A DNA stretch of 64,000 nucleotides. Source: Branchiostoma floridae (Eukaryota; Chordata; Leptocardii; Amphioxiformes; Branchiostomatidae). The DNA lies in the NCBI RefSeq assembly GCF_000003815.2, contig NC_049995.1:1204587-1268586 (forward strand). The letters are read 5' to 3'. The notes beneath the pieces were generated by a model. The model was not told the DNA's origin. It made no database searches and saw only the letters and a program-made list of their open reading frames with translations. The position numbers and the translations under genes were made by a program. Shown one piece after another: positions 9,797-22,166 of the stretch (position 1 is its first letter; each line of letters begins with the position of its first letter).

Positions 9797-11935
9797 GGCA
9801 CACTCAGTAGTGCTTCCACATTTTCTGGGGCTATTTCAAGACAATGTATTGCAGAATTTGAGCAAACTTGGCAAAGCAAGATTGTAGACATTTTTTACTA
9901 CTTATGTCTTACCAGAAAGGCATCTACCTATGTAGCATTTAATCCGCATTTTATTTCAACTACAAAATAAATGTTTTTGCAGTGCTTACCGCCATGAAGT
10001 AAAAGAAAGGAGTCCTCTCAGACTGATAAACAACCTGTTAAATCAAAACCAAACGTATATATAGCTGTATGGGAAAAGTTGCTGGATTAAATGTGCGTTG
10101 TAGTAGCTTTGGTTAAGTTGCCTGAATGTGTATAAATAAATGGTGATTGCTCTTATTTCTAAACCTTATCGTTATTTTGGGTAACTCATCGTTTTCTTTT
10201 CGATCCTGGGCAGTTCAGTAAGGATGATATGAAAGAAAAAATACAATCCGCAGGTCAGTCTGGCCACTTTACGCCAGCACACTTGGATTGCGAGCAATTC
10301 AGCATTGACATTTGCACGCAAAAATATTCCAATTTATGATATTAGAGACCGACCGGGCCTGTAGTTAGCAAGAAGAACCTTCCAAATTTGTATTTCAGAA
10401 ATTACCTTAATTGAATAAATGCATGTAATGCTTATTTTTCTTCGTTTTTTTGGATTGGACTAATAAAATAGGTTCTTCTGAACCTCCTGCCAATGGCCTA
10501 ATGGCCTATAGACTAAATAATAATAATTGTTGAATTAATTTTCAGTCATCCATCTGGTGACACTATAAAAATGCCTCCAGACGACTCTGTCTTGCATGAC
10601 AGACAGGAAGTCACCGTCTTTGCGGCCAACATCTTCCTCATTTTACTGATCTACAAAAGACCTATGTACAGGAAAGGATACCTTTCTTCACTAGGATAAG
10701 CTCATTCCTTTAAGGTGTGTCACGTGATTCGGTAAACCTACTAGCAAGACTTGCGCAAAAGGTGGTAGAATAAAAACAATAGACAGGATATGTCATATGC
10801 ATGTGACATATTGACGTAGCTTATATGAGTTTTGGTGGCTGTGAGGCCACATAAAGTTAATTTTATTGATGGCTTCCTTCGAAAAACTTACTTCTAATGT
10901 TAAAGTTAAAGAAATGACGTGGTTTATTTACAATTGGGAGGGATCTTAGATACCACAGGGTAAACCATTAATGCAAGACAGGAACCAAAAGACATTTTCG
11001 AGACAAGAATGAGAAATGTATCAAAAGTATCTGTGCAGGCTTCCTATATGCTATAGATTCTGAAGGTCATAAAACAACCTCCTACGTGGCTATCATTACA
11101 GTTTCTCTCTATACATCAGCACCCGTATTTCCACTACTTAAAGTTCCACAACTTAATGAAAAAAATGCGAAGAGATTTCTAAGAGAAAGGAAAACAATCG
11201 ATCTTTGGATCTCAAAGAGATGAAATGCCATCCATTCAATTAATTTCATGTTGCTAGATTAGATATATAGCAGAACTTTAGCTGCATGGACAGGAAACGA
11301 AAAGTGATTTGATTTCATCTTGTCGGTGTTAACATCTTAAAATTGAGACGACGAAAATGTCAAATTCAATCATATGATACCTCATCAAATCATCCTTCTC
11401 AAATGTTGGTTCATTGACTCTAGGCAGTACATTAACCTAAAACTGTGACAAAGTAGATAACCATAATCTGTTGTCCAGCACAAATACCACTGTCAAGTTT
11501 CATTGAAATAAATGATAGCAGTATATCTTTGATTGATTGATGCACCTCTTTTGTCAATACACAATGCCATGTCATGTCAACTTCGTTGTAATAAAATTGC
11601 AGTTGTTGTTCTGACACATTTTTCTTTTGTTTGTTTGTGTGTGTGTGTGAGGGAGAGAGAATGTGTTTGCATCATAGCAGAACACCTTGAATTACTCAAT
11701 ACATTTGGTTGATTTTTACTGCAATATTGAATACGTACTTACACTGTAAAAATTAGAAAACGTAACTTTCATTAAAAAAAACCCTTCGCAACAGACAAAA
11801 TGAATCCCAAATGGAGAACAGGAGCTGCTGTTCCTCTGGACGTACATGGCGGCGCTTTTTCACCGCTCCACCCCTGTAGTGATAGGTGAGGTTGCCCGGA
11901 TGTATCCAATTATGTCCGAGTCCAGCAAAGCTGTT
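9797..11935. other. Intergenic, no gene seen
   Basis: AT-rich DNA with a short GT-rich run near 11625-11650. No exon with splice-site support and no recognisable repeat ends. Confidence 0.5.
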
Positions 11936-11938
11936 TAA

Positions 11939-12666
11939 GACCCCATTCACACTCAGAAAAACTATTCGAATAAAACATGTTATCCGAATAAAACTACCCG
12001 ATCCGAATAAAACTTAGCAGTATGAACGCTCCCAAATCACTTGGATTTCATCGATTCGAATCCCTCGCGATCCACCTCGGGGAGGTAGATAGAACTTCGG
12101 GAAGTGGATAAAACTGCGCCGCGGGGAGTCTCGATTCGTGCGATTCGGCAGTGTGAACGCGCAAGTGGATAGGATTCACTTTTTAAGTGGATAGGTTGCA
12201 ACTTATCAAAGGTGAGTTTGCTCAATTAGAAGTTTTTCTGCCAGTCCGAGTCTGAAAATGTTCAAAGCACAATGTTGTTCCACCAATCATGGCTTCGCTC
12301 CCAGATCGTTCTGTCTGTCGCTCTGGTGGCGTACATCTGAGCTGTACTACAGCTATCTCAATATGCAGAAGATTTTGTCGGTGAAACTTTCTCGAGATCA
12401 AAGATCGTCGATTGCGTTCCCTTCTACGACTACAGAACATTCTCCAGAGGAACAACAGCATCAAAAGTTGGTGGATTCCCGCCATTTTGAGCTGTAAGAA
12501 ATGACGCTACCCTTTGACCTCAACATAATGTTTCATTCAGATAAGACTGAGGGCGCACTAATCGGATTGCCGAAGACGAGTGTGAACGCAATTTTGGATC
12601 GGATAGAATTTTTTTTATTCGGATAAATGTTTTATCCGAATCGTTTTTCTGAGTGTGAATGGGGTC
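11939..12666. mobile_element. Non-autonomous PIF/Harbinger-like element (728 bp)
   Basis: Perfect TIRs of about 24 bp: it starts GACCCCATTCACACTCAG and ends CTGAGTGTGAATGGGGTC. TAA flanks both sides (11936-11938 and 12667-12669), matching the 3-bp TWA target duplication of PIF/Harbinger. Subterminal ATCCGAATAAAA / TTTTATTCGGAT motifs are also inverted. A minus-strand frame (12222-12485) of 87 codons, Arg-rich near the middle, could be a transposase remnant, but I cannot identify it. Confidence 0.75.
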
Positions 12667-12763
12667 TAAATTAAGGAAACGTGTCAGTATTTTGCATACT
12701 TAGAGAGCCAACTGCGCATCCCTGGGCAAAAGGTAGAGTCATAATCTACAAGTTATTGGGACC

Positions 12764-13439
12764 CAGTATCTGTATCTGTGTCCTTTATCTGTATCTATAT
12801 AGCCAGTATAACCGCCCTTCGCAGGCAGGCGGTGCGGCAGCAGCTGGCTATATTACACTGAACGATCCGTTACATCTAACTTTTGCACATCTATCTGTAA
12901 GCGCTCTTTAAAACTATCCAGAGAAGATATCTCTACTGTGCTTGGTGATAACAAGTTCCACACGATTATTTTGGGCAAATACGAATTTTTGAACACATTT
13001 ATCCTAGGTTGGTAACTCTTGTACTTGAAGTCATGGCTGTTTCTTGTTTTTGAGCTGGCATTAGATACTTATCAGTCGGTACGTCCACCAGTTTATTGAT
13101 CATTTTGTACATCATGCAAAGTCTGGACATTTTCCTTCTGTCTTCAAGTGACATCCACTGCAAATCTGTTTTCATTTTGGTAACACTAGCATCCCTGTTG
13201 CAGTTGTTTGTACAGAATCTGGCAGCTTGGTTCTGTACCCTTTCAAGTTTATCTTTGTCTTACGTTTTATACGTATCCCAAACTGTTGCAGCATATTCAA
13301 GGATGGTCTTACCAGTGATGTATATGCAAGTGATTTTACCCTGGTTGGGCATGCCCACAAGTTGCGTTTGATCACTCCCAATGTCTGTTTAGCCTTTGTT
13401 GATATTCTGTTAACATAGACACCCCACTTCAGCCCAGTA
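12764..13439 (-). mobile_element. 5'-truncated LINE (CR1/Jockey-like), reverse transcriptase C-terminal part
   Basis: The minus strand encodes a degraded copy of the 3' end of the element at 43658-44607 (shared LKWGVYVN, GVIKRNLWACPTRVKSLAYTSLVRP). It ends in the same (AGATAC)n-type tail, seen on the + strand as TATCTGTATCTGTG. Stops and frameshifts show it is dead. Confidence 0.75.
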
Positions 13440-13599
13440 TTTTGCTTATGTGGTACAAATATAAAATATTTGTAACTAGAGTTCCACGAACACATACCTT
13501 TGCCAAATAAACCAGGTTTGTTATGTAGAATGATGTCTGTAGACAAATGCGTTACTCATTTCATTTTCTTTATAATTAAATGCTTGGAGTTGGTTTATA

Positions 13600-14800
13600 A
13601 AATTTCGGCATTTATTATGCAAATTAGATCCTAATTTACAATTAATTGATATCAAATTGTATCAAGCATTACTTAAGCTATCAGCATACCAAAAATCATG
13701 ATGATCCTTTGATCCATTCTTGACTTATTCTCTTTCAAAGTCTTTAAATACACCTCTTACTCTCTTCCCTCTTTCTCAGTTACATATGTGACAACTTTGA
13801 TGAAAGTACTATAATGGAATGCAGTGGATTTATGAACTTTTCCTAATCAATTATGCAAATTAGCTGTTAACTTGCATAATAAGTATCACATTATATAAGT
13901 CTTCATTTAGGCTATCTACATGCCGAAAATCATGACGATCCGTCAACACGTTAATATTTTCTCATTAATTATGCAAATGAGATCATCATTTGCATGATAA
14001 ATATGTATTGACATTTCTCTCTTTCTCAGCTACATATGTGACAAATTTTAAAGCCCTATCATGGAATGTAGTGAATTTATAAAATATCCTCATTAAGTAT
14101 GCAAATTAGCTGTTGATTTGCATAATTGTTATCTCATTATGTAGGTCTTCACTTACGCTACCTACATACAAAAAAACATGATGATCCGTCAACATGTTCA
14201 TATTTTCTCATTAATTATGCAAATGAGGTCATCATTTGCATAATTGATATCTGTCGACATTTCTCTCCTTCCCAGCTACATATGTGACAAGTTTGAAAGT
14301 CCTATCATGGAATGTAGTGGATTTATAATTTTTCCTCATTAATTATGCAAATTAGCTGCTGATTTGCATAATTATTATAACATTATGTAAGTCATCACTC
14401 ATTCTATCTACATACCAAAAATCATGACGATCCGTCAGCACGTTGCAGAGTTATTCTCATCCAAAGTTTGAAAGGAAACCGGCGCCTGCAGTTCCAAAAA
14501 AGCCGCTAGGCGGCCCAAACTCACAGCACTTGCTCTCTGCCTCGAGGGCTATCTACCATTAAAAAATCATGATCACAGCATGTCCAGAACACGAGATATA
14601 AAAAATTGAGGTTCTGCTGCAGTACCTTAGCAAGCCGCTAGGGGGCCCATTATCGAACTTGACCTTCGTTTTCCCGACCCCTACCCACCTACCAAATATT
14701 ATCGGGATCCATCCAAGACTTCTTGAGTTATGCTGTTAACAGACAGACACACAGACACACAGACACACAGACTCACAAGCCTAAAACATAACCTTAGCCA
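13600..14800 (-). repeat. Tandem array of octamer-containing repeat, about 246-bp period, three units
   Basis: CTACATATGTGACAA recurs near 13785, 14033 and 14277. Each unit has paired ATGCAAAT and ATTTGCAT motifs, and the 3' end (14590-14720) is the inverse of the repeat seen at 470-1040. The array ends in an (ACAGACAC)n microsatellite. Non-coding. Confidence 0.7.
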
Positions 14801-17556
14801 TTCTGGCAAAGGTAGTAATTATGTGTCAGTCTGTAGTACTATGGCATACAATCATAGAGCAAGCTCCCTCGTTAAACAAGGGTCAAAAGAAGTTAAGGAC
14901 ATTTGAATGCGAGTTGACTAATAGTTTAATTTCTCAATAATATAATTTCATAGTTAATGTTGTTATCGAAATGTGTCATTACAGTATTGCTATTATTTTT
15001 TTTTAAATTCTAAGCCCAGGACTGTCTGAAAAGTAGGTCTAAGCTCGACCTAAAGTTCACTCCTGGTAAAAAAAAATAAAGTGAAAGTGAAATCAAATAT
15101 ATGTGTGTTCACGTCATGACGTCACAAGCAATCTGGACAAGTATTTTGTCAGATAATAACTAAGCCTGTTTAAGTATATAGTGTCCCACTAAGGATAGGA
15201 ACAATTCTATAAACCTTTATCGGTTTCCAGACAATCAGATTATGATTTTGAACACTTCAGATAGGAATGTGTAGAAAACATTGTACATGTACTTCTTTGT
15301 TATGTTTATGGATCTCGTACGCTTGTATTATGTATAGTTACAACTACAATACTATGTTGAAAATACCAGGTCAGGATGCATTTCAGTTTTACATGTCTAT
15401 GTTTTTAGTTAAAGTGTTAGTATAAGAATACAACAATTGTCTGTTGACTTTTTAACAATATTAGCATCATTCAAAGAACACAGACATCTGGACCAAATAT
15501 AAATTACTCCGTTTATATTAAAGATAAACAATCCATTATCAACATCAAATCGAATGAATAATCATCGTTTGATTAATTACCTGACGGCAGCATCAAGAGC
15601 TGGAAATTCGATGTTTAATGTTCAATAATATTAGAATAATTTTTGGTAGTGCAAATGTCTATGATATGTGTGTATATCTTTTATTGTTGAGTATAATAAG
15701 ACAAATGTAGCACTTTGATCTTATTTGTGCCAAAAACCTTATCTATTAGATCACTTCATCTAAAGAAAACAAAGATTTCTGTTTCAAAGCCAAAATCTCG
15801 AACCCTACATTGATTTGCCTAAGCCAAATGGTCTATGTCAAACCTGGTATATGGTGGCTGAGTTTGTTGTCTGATATCATACTGTGCCCTATTTCGCCGT
15901 TTGCAAGATGAGACGGTAGAATCACCTGAAAAGAAAAGTCGAAACTCTCAACGTAAATTCAATGACGAAAATATTTTTCTAACACATTAGAAGGAAATTT
16001 ACTGCGAGATATTCGAATAACCCATAAAATACATGTGTCTTGTTCCTTGCAAATTGCATTTTGTCAGTTGCATGTTCATGATAAATTTATTCCAGACTGC
16101 AAGATCAACACACATTCGTCATTTGATGTTACTCAAAGCTGAAAAAACTCACATAATTTGATCAATATATGAGGGCTCAGACTTTTGGTAAAGTATTCAA
16201 AGAATACTATCTTTCTACTACTACAACAGAATAAAAAAGTTTGAGTAGGATATCAAATTGCAGAGCTACGTCTAACGAAAACATAACTCGAAATATATCT
16301 TTAAAAAAGCCAACTGTTTACCATATGCATAATTGTATGGCAATCTAGCTTATTCAGTTATACTGCTAAACACAAATACATACGAAATTACATATTGTAT
16401 ATTTTTTGTACAAGCGCTCTTGAAAACAGGTCGTACCTTACCAGTATAAACAAATGGACCTACAGCTCATGACCACAAAGTTATTTATACTAGTGCATAA
16501 AGTAACGCCCCAGATGCTTCAGATTGTCCACTCCTTGATGAACACTTCAAATCTAGCCAAGAATTATTCTACCTACACAAATAAAAATTCAAGCTAAATG
16601 CATGAATCTCAAACGTGATAAGACAACCATGTAATAAGAAAAGTTCAGAAAAACTAGATAGATGGTATGTGAAATTTCTGATTGTTTGTAATCCATTCAG
16701 TTGCTTACGTAATTGTTATTTTGCCATGTTATTTTGCATGTGGAGAGTAGCAGTCTAAGGTTTTATGAAACAAAAGAGAATACAAGTGTTCGTAGAACTC
16801 AGCCTCCGTGAAATGGGTGAGGGTGTGGTGGTTTGAGGGTATTTGTTTATAGACATCTCATGGGCTAGCCTAATAGTATATGATACGTCCGATTGGCAAA
16901 CTTGTCCGGAATTCTACAGGAATTTTTCCGCGCCTATGTAGTTGCATCATCCATTTTGGAATAATCTGGGTTGAAAGATTGTCATGGTATTTGGAATGCA
17001 GACATGTCTTCGTCATGGGCTGTGAGTGAGCGAGTGAGTGAGATAGCTTTGGAGATGCCTTACATAATCAAATTTTAATTGGGACATGTACATCTGCTGG
17101 TTCGTCGTGTGCTCTTATGACATTTGCATAGATTGAGTTAGCATTTTTGGTCTCAATACACTACACCTAGACCATAACTTTGCATGTTTAGGCAAGGACG
17201 AAATGTTCCGCTACATCATGTCGACAAAAGAGTTTAATCACTTTATACCCATACTTAAGCTATACAACACAATGCATTTAGCCCATGTTGGGCAAGAATA
17301 TGCAATAAAGATCATTGTCATTGTTATTGTCATCGTCAGTAATAGTAATAGTGTCACTGAGGAGTAAAGTTCAGCTACAGTTCACTAAGCGTTTCCACCA
17401 TGGCCGGGGTGGCGCTTGAGCATGTAGCGCTTTGTCCAAGAAGGCTGCTGGTACTGCTAGAGTTGTGTAAGTTTCTGCCGTGCTGTTGGACACGTTTTTA
17501 GGGCAACCGGTCTGTTGATGTTTAGTTTGATATAGCAACAACAACAACATGACAGT
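14801..17556. other. Intergenic, no gene seen
   Basis: AT-rich DNA with frequent stops in all frames. No repeat ends or exon-like segments recognised. Confidence 0.5.
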
Positions 17557-17724
17557 TTATGGCATGATCCAGAGTGCAGACAGCGTACTGAAGTGCCCCT
17601 CCCCCACCCCGTTGATTCTACCCCGTTTGCAGGTCATCTGTAGGTAGATCTGGGAACCTCCCTCCACGTCGTACGACCCGCTCAGGTAGATGCCTTCCGC
17701 TTTCACGTTAGTGTTGCCAAGGAC
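17557..17724 (-). CDS. Isolated terminal exon, possibly TNF/C1q-like jelly-roll C-terminus
   Basis: On the minus strand an acceptor (TTTCCACAG, ending at 17725) opens a 168-nt, phase-0 exon of 55 codons ending in TAA. GC content is higher than the flanks. The product reads VLGNTNVKAEGIYLSGSY..GGSQIYLQMTC..HFSTLSALWIMP. The GIYL / IYLQM / F-x-ALW order resembles the last strands of a TNF- or C1q-type jelly roll, but the match is weak and the family is not established. No upstream exons were found on the minus strand, so it may also be a stranded pseudo-exon. Confidence 0.35.
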   Translation of the reverse strand, partial: VLGNTNVKAEGIYLSGSYDVEGGSQIYLQMTCKRGRINGVGEGHFSTLSALWIMP

Positions 17725-17879
17725 CTGTGGAAATATAGAATATACCATCTGTAAGTGCAATATCTACATTCGTCGCTTGGAGCGCTGATGGTTAGGAGAA
17801 TGAGTGCCTACATCGAGAGGGAACCTCAATCGCGTTTCGACTAGACGCCGATCGCCGAGCGACGGCTCAGCGAGCATCA

Positions 17880-17950
17880 TGGGTCTGTTTGAACATTTGA
17901 TAAGTAATATAATAATGATGATGATGATGATAATGATAATAATATTTATT
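17880..17950. repeat. ATG/ATA trinucleotide microsatellite
   Basis: A run of ATGATGATGATGATAATG followed by ATAATA. It produces the spurious poly-Ile frame on the minus strand. Confidence 0.7.
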
Positions 17951-18338
17951 GCATTTGTATGCCCGTAGGCTAAATGCACGAAGGACCACACGTGGTCTAC
18001 TAACATCATGTATTTCTGTAAAATACATCATTCACTATTATTCGCCGCTACATCTAACATTTTGTTCTCAACACACAACCCACTATTTGGATCAAAGACT
18101 CAACATTTCCGGCCACACTTCAGGGGTTATGAAGATCAGGTTTAACATGTATTATTGTAGAATGTTGATGTATATAATTATGTGTATGCATTCTACGTTA
18201 AATTCGTTAAATAGAAAACCCTGATGGATTGTTAAAAAATTAAAGACACCAACACAGTCAATTATCAAGAAGTTTACTTCACTACACTTAAAATGAATTT
18301 TCCTGAATTTCATCCATCCTATTTGAAATACCCTTCTA

Positions 18339-18916
18339 CGAGGGGCGTGCAATAAGTAATGGTCCTGACCCACTTCCAGTTGTCTGATCTAAATGAAATT
18401 TTGTATGTGTAATAATTCATATCTCTATGGGGTATGTTGCAAAAGACAGCTCTGAACTAATTGTGGTTTCTGATTTACTGGTGTTTGAACTTAGTCAGGT
18501 GCGAAATGGACCAGGTGTGAAATGGAACCAGTTGAGTGTCGCGCAGTGATCCGGTTTTTGTATTTGATAGGACGCACACCAAAGAAGACTTTTGATGAAA
18601 TAAATGAAACTTATGGTGATGATGCCCCATCATATGACCTTGTAAAACGCTGGCATCCTGAATTCAAACGTGGCTGGAAGTCTGTGGAAACAGCTCCCAG
18701 ACCTGGTCGTCCCTCTTGTGCCATTGATGAGGCATCAGTTGGAGGACCAACCTGGGGTGTCCTACAAAATCGGTGTCCAGAGCTGCATCAAACGATGGGA
18801 GAAATGCATAACTCTGGGTGATTCCTATGAAGAGAAAGACTAATAACTGTGCCAAGTTTCATTAATCTCCTGCTATGGGAAATGGGTCAGGACCATTACT
18901 AATTGTACGCCCCTCG
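18339..18916 (+). mobile_element. Internally deleted mariner element (578 bp)
   Basis: TIRs of about 34 bp: it begins CGAGGGGCGTGCAATAAGTA and the right end is the inverse with two or three changes. TA target dinucleotides flank both ends (18337-18338 and 18917-18918). The interior encodes the transposase N-terminus fused to its last residues, so the catalytic DD(34)D region has been deleted. Confidence 0.9.
18522..18837 (+). pseudogene. Mariner transposase remnant: N-terminal HTH joined to C-terminal tail
   Basis: The first about 70 codons carry the paired helix-turn-helix region (AVIRFLYLIGRTPKKTFDEI, SYDLVKRWHPEFKRG, PRPGRPS) typical of Mos1/Hsmar1-type transposases. Near 18735-18745 the frame shifts by one. 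The following residues (GVQSCIKRWEKCI, then LGDSY) are the extreme C-terminus of the same protein. The whole catalytic domain is absent, so it can bind DNA at most. Confidence 0.85.
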
Positions 18917-18979
18917 TATTACCAGGCTAAGAAGTTATTTACCTAGGTGCCAGAATAACACGACAGCCAGCCGGTGTCT

Positions 18980-19545
18980 CCGGTGGCCCAAGGCAGTCTG
19001 CCCGCCGATCTCAAATTAGCGTTATGGAGAGTTTAGCCCGAAACAGGGCCATGGGCCTCTGGCTAAACCCCCACGGAGCGCTTCATTTAATCGGCGGACT
19101 GACTGCATAGAGCCGCCGAAGGCCCGTTGCCCCGCAGTAAGCTCTGTAAACAAACGAGTACACAGGGTCAACAGGACTTCGGTGGCTCTATGCAGTCTGA
19201 CAACCGATCAAACGTAGTGCTAACCTGGAGTATCCTTGTGGCTTGGTCTACCATAGTTAGTGTAGGCTGTCTACGGGCCTAATGCAGTTCTCTCCCGCCA
19301 GGGTAATCGTTCACACCCGGTAGGATTTTCACGCGGTCGGACTTTTGCTTAATAGAATAATTATCCGGCAATTATCTTTGGGCAAATTCTAACCGCGTGA
19401 AAATCCTTCCCGGTGTGAAAGATTACCCCGGCGGCTGAGAGCTGCACTAGGCCCCGTAGAGAGCTTACACTAACTACGGTAGGCCGTGCTACAAGGAGAT
19501 TGGATTCCAGGTTAAAGTAGCGCTCGGTGGAGGTTTTACCTGAAC
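18980..19545. mobile_element. Foldback elements
   Basis: The main palindrome is 19216-19530: the left arm carries GTTAGTGTAGGCTGTCTACG and TTCACACCCGGTAGGATTTT; the right arm carries their inverses. To its left (18980-19200) is a second GC-rich inverted-repeat unit (TGCCCGCCGATC ... CGGCGGACTG). Non-coding. Confidence 0.7.
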
Positions 19546-20845
19546 GAATACCAAAGGCCATCTCGAAAATACCATATATACATATATATTTTATAAATAT
19601 CTAATATGCATGATTAGTGTCTACGATGTGTACCCTCACTTATCATTCTCTTAATATTCTCTAAATAATCATTCTCTAAATATATATATACATAAATAAG
19701 TTATATAAATCATGAAAATATATATCTAGTATGCATGATTAGTGTCTACGATGTGTACCTTCACTTTAAAGTAAATTTGAAAATTTCTAATGCAATGAAG
19801 AATTTCTGTCATTAACCAGCATGGAATATTTATTATTATGATAATTTTCTGACTACTCCTAAAAAAGAGGCCTTCGTTTCCATAAATCACACCCGTTTCT
19901 CCTTAATTTTGTCAAGCGTCCTTAGGTCATGGTCAGTTTTATGCAAAAGAGCTATTTTTCCCGTGAAAAATCATTCTTTCATTATGAATTGTTAACGTTG
20001 TCCTAAGTATAATCTACAATAATCATTGCCTATCTACATGCTGAAAAATACACCAGAAGCCTTTCTTGACTTAATATCTTATATAGTAAACTAGAACTTG
20101 CCGTTACAAAGAAAATGAATGTATAATTGTATTCTAATGTCTTTTTTTTTAATGGGGGGGGGGTGTGTCTGCGACATGGTCGTATCTGGCGCTTTTAGGC
20201 AGCGGGGGTGCACCAACATTAATTTTTGTCATTCAACAAGGTGCACTTTACTAAAACATAAAATTCCTAGTTCGCAATTCACAATTATTAGTTGCTGACT
20301 AAGGACGTTAGTTACAAATTGTTATGTTGAAGGAAATCCATAAGTACAGCTTATGGCATTTCTACCTAATTATCGATAACCTATAGTGGACCCGTTTTGA
20401 AGGACATTACATAAGGCTGTCACTTTTCTCACGGTTACCAAATCCTTACGTAACAAAGCAGGTCACTTTCCCACCATTAACGATTGGCCTTTCGGGGTTC
20501 ACATTAGACAATTATATCTACTAGACTTGTTAGCATGTTAACATATCTCTGTTCATAAGAAGACTGACGAAAATAAAGGTCGACGAGCAACCCCTACAAG
20601 ATAGACGGGGTGAATGAGCTAATCTCAAACTCTCTCACACATATGGTGAGTACATAATAGAAATACAATTGAAACGTATAATCTACATAAAATATGATCA
20701 AAACGATACAATTAATAAAGACAAAGGCGACATACTGCAATGCAACATTGGCAACGATAGCAGGGATTGACAAAATACACTGTCAGGAAATACACTTTAA
20801 AAGACACTGTAAACTGTTCTGTTCCTCAACAACACAAACATATTT
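19546..20845. other. Intergenic, no gene seen
   Basis: AT-rich. A short direct repeat (TATGCATGATTAGTGTCTAC) occurs near 19605 and 19730. No coding signal. Confidence 0.5.
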
Positions 20846-20849
20846 AGGG

Positions 20850-21115
20850 CTTGTGGGATCACGTGGCACAGTGACAGCGTGTTTGGCCGGGGACCAAGCG
20901 GTCTCGAGTTCGAATCCTACCGAGTCACCGATCTTTTTCCCTTAAGAAGGGCACCTTAGACGGTTCTCCTCACTTCAATCAGGTCAAAATGAGTACCTAG
21001 CTTTGGCTATGGCCGTATCTCGGAAAGGACGTTAAATGGAGATCCCGTATTTGAGGAGAGCCACACCCAACGCTAGAGAACCCACCAAACCTTTCGAAAA
21101 AAATGCTTAGAATGA
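20850..21115 (+). repeat. tRNA-derived SINE, copy 1
   Basis: The head has an A-box-like GTGGCACAGTGACAGCG and a B-box GAGTTCGAATCC at tRNA spacing (about 20860-20935). The body follows (GAAGGGCACCTTAGACG, CCTCACTTCAATCAGG, GAGTACCTAGCTTTGGCTAT). Acceptor-stem pairing is poor, so it is a SINE and not a working tRNA gene. Confidence 0.75.
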
Positions 21116-21880
21116 AATTTTCCAAACGTAACAGAGGCCATTTACACAAAACATTCGTGATCTGATAAGTAACCCATAAAACAGTTTGGATATGTCAAGC
21201 TAAAAAAAAACTAAACAATCATCGCCATCTCAACATAATATTATATGCATGCGATTATCACATGTAGGTGAATACTTACGATTCAAGCCTAGAACAAAAG
21301 CTTTAACAATAATATCATTTTCTTGATGCAAGAAAAATGATTATACACGCCTGTCAACAATAGTTCAACAAACCATACATCAAGTTACTGATTTAAAAAT
21401 ACGAATAGAAGATATTTCATAAAGACACATTCCTTTACCCACATTCATGATTAGTATTTGGGTCATTGATACTACTCAATTGATATCTTTGACAGTCTGT
21501 ATTTATAAATTCCCAAGAAATATGGCTCTAACTTCTGTATTTCTTCATACCTAATAGTCGTCCATTGTACAACAGTAACAGTCATTTATCAATTCCTTAT
21601 AAGTCCTTAGATAACATTACTTTTGTAATTTGTAATTTGGTAGTCTTCCGTAAGTAATTTCATTTGATGTTGTTTTAAAAAGTTGATAAATCATATAATT
21701 TATTTATCATTTGTTTATGATTTATTAAAGAATTTCTAGAATGAACTACTCACACTCATTCTATTCTCATTCAGAATCTGGTATGAATGGGGTTCAAACT
21801 ACATGTAAAGGTATCTTGTATGCATATCCCGAAATTCTTTGTGGTCAATTTACTTATGTTTACTCATATATACTTATGAC
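21116..21880. other. Intergenic, no gene seen
   Basis: AT-rich with no coding signal or recognisable repeat termini. Confidence 0.5.
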
Positions 21881-22041
21881 GTTAAATGGAGGTCCTGTGT
21901 TCGGGGAGAGCCACATCTCGAGCACGTAAAAAAAACCCACCACACATCTTAAAGATAAGGGAACCTTCCCGGTGTGAGTGGATCAAACCATTCCTGCTTA
22001 AGATGGGTAGGGAATCTTCCCGAGCAGTCTTTGTAACCCGG
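21881..22041 (+). repeat. SINE 3' fragment
   Basis: It carries GACGTTAAATGGAGGTCCTG, GGGGAGAGCCACATCTCG and AACCCACCACAC, followed by GGAACCTTCCCGGTGTGAGT. These are shared with the SINEs at 6310 and 51440. It abuts the tandem duplication that starts near 22042. Confidence 0.55.
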
Positions 22042-22166
22042 CTTCGCCTATTGGGTCAGTTAGTCCTCACTCTTATTCCCCTTTCCACTAGACGGTGAGC
22101 ACGCTGCGCTCTCACTGCGACCTAGATAGGATGTGTGTAACGTTCACTTTCACACTGGGTATATCA

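Noticed and set aside
13600-14460. CRISPR-like array
   Set aside because: Repeat units are about 246 bp, imperfect, AT-rich and belong to an interspersed eukaryotic repeat family.
18950-19010. Upstream exon for the orphan minus-strand exon
   Set aside because: A donor-like GTAAAT is present, but the phase needed to join 17724 reads a stop, and the region is part of a foldback element.
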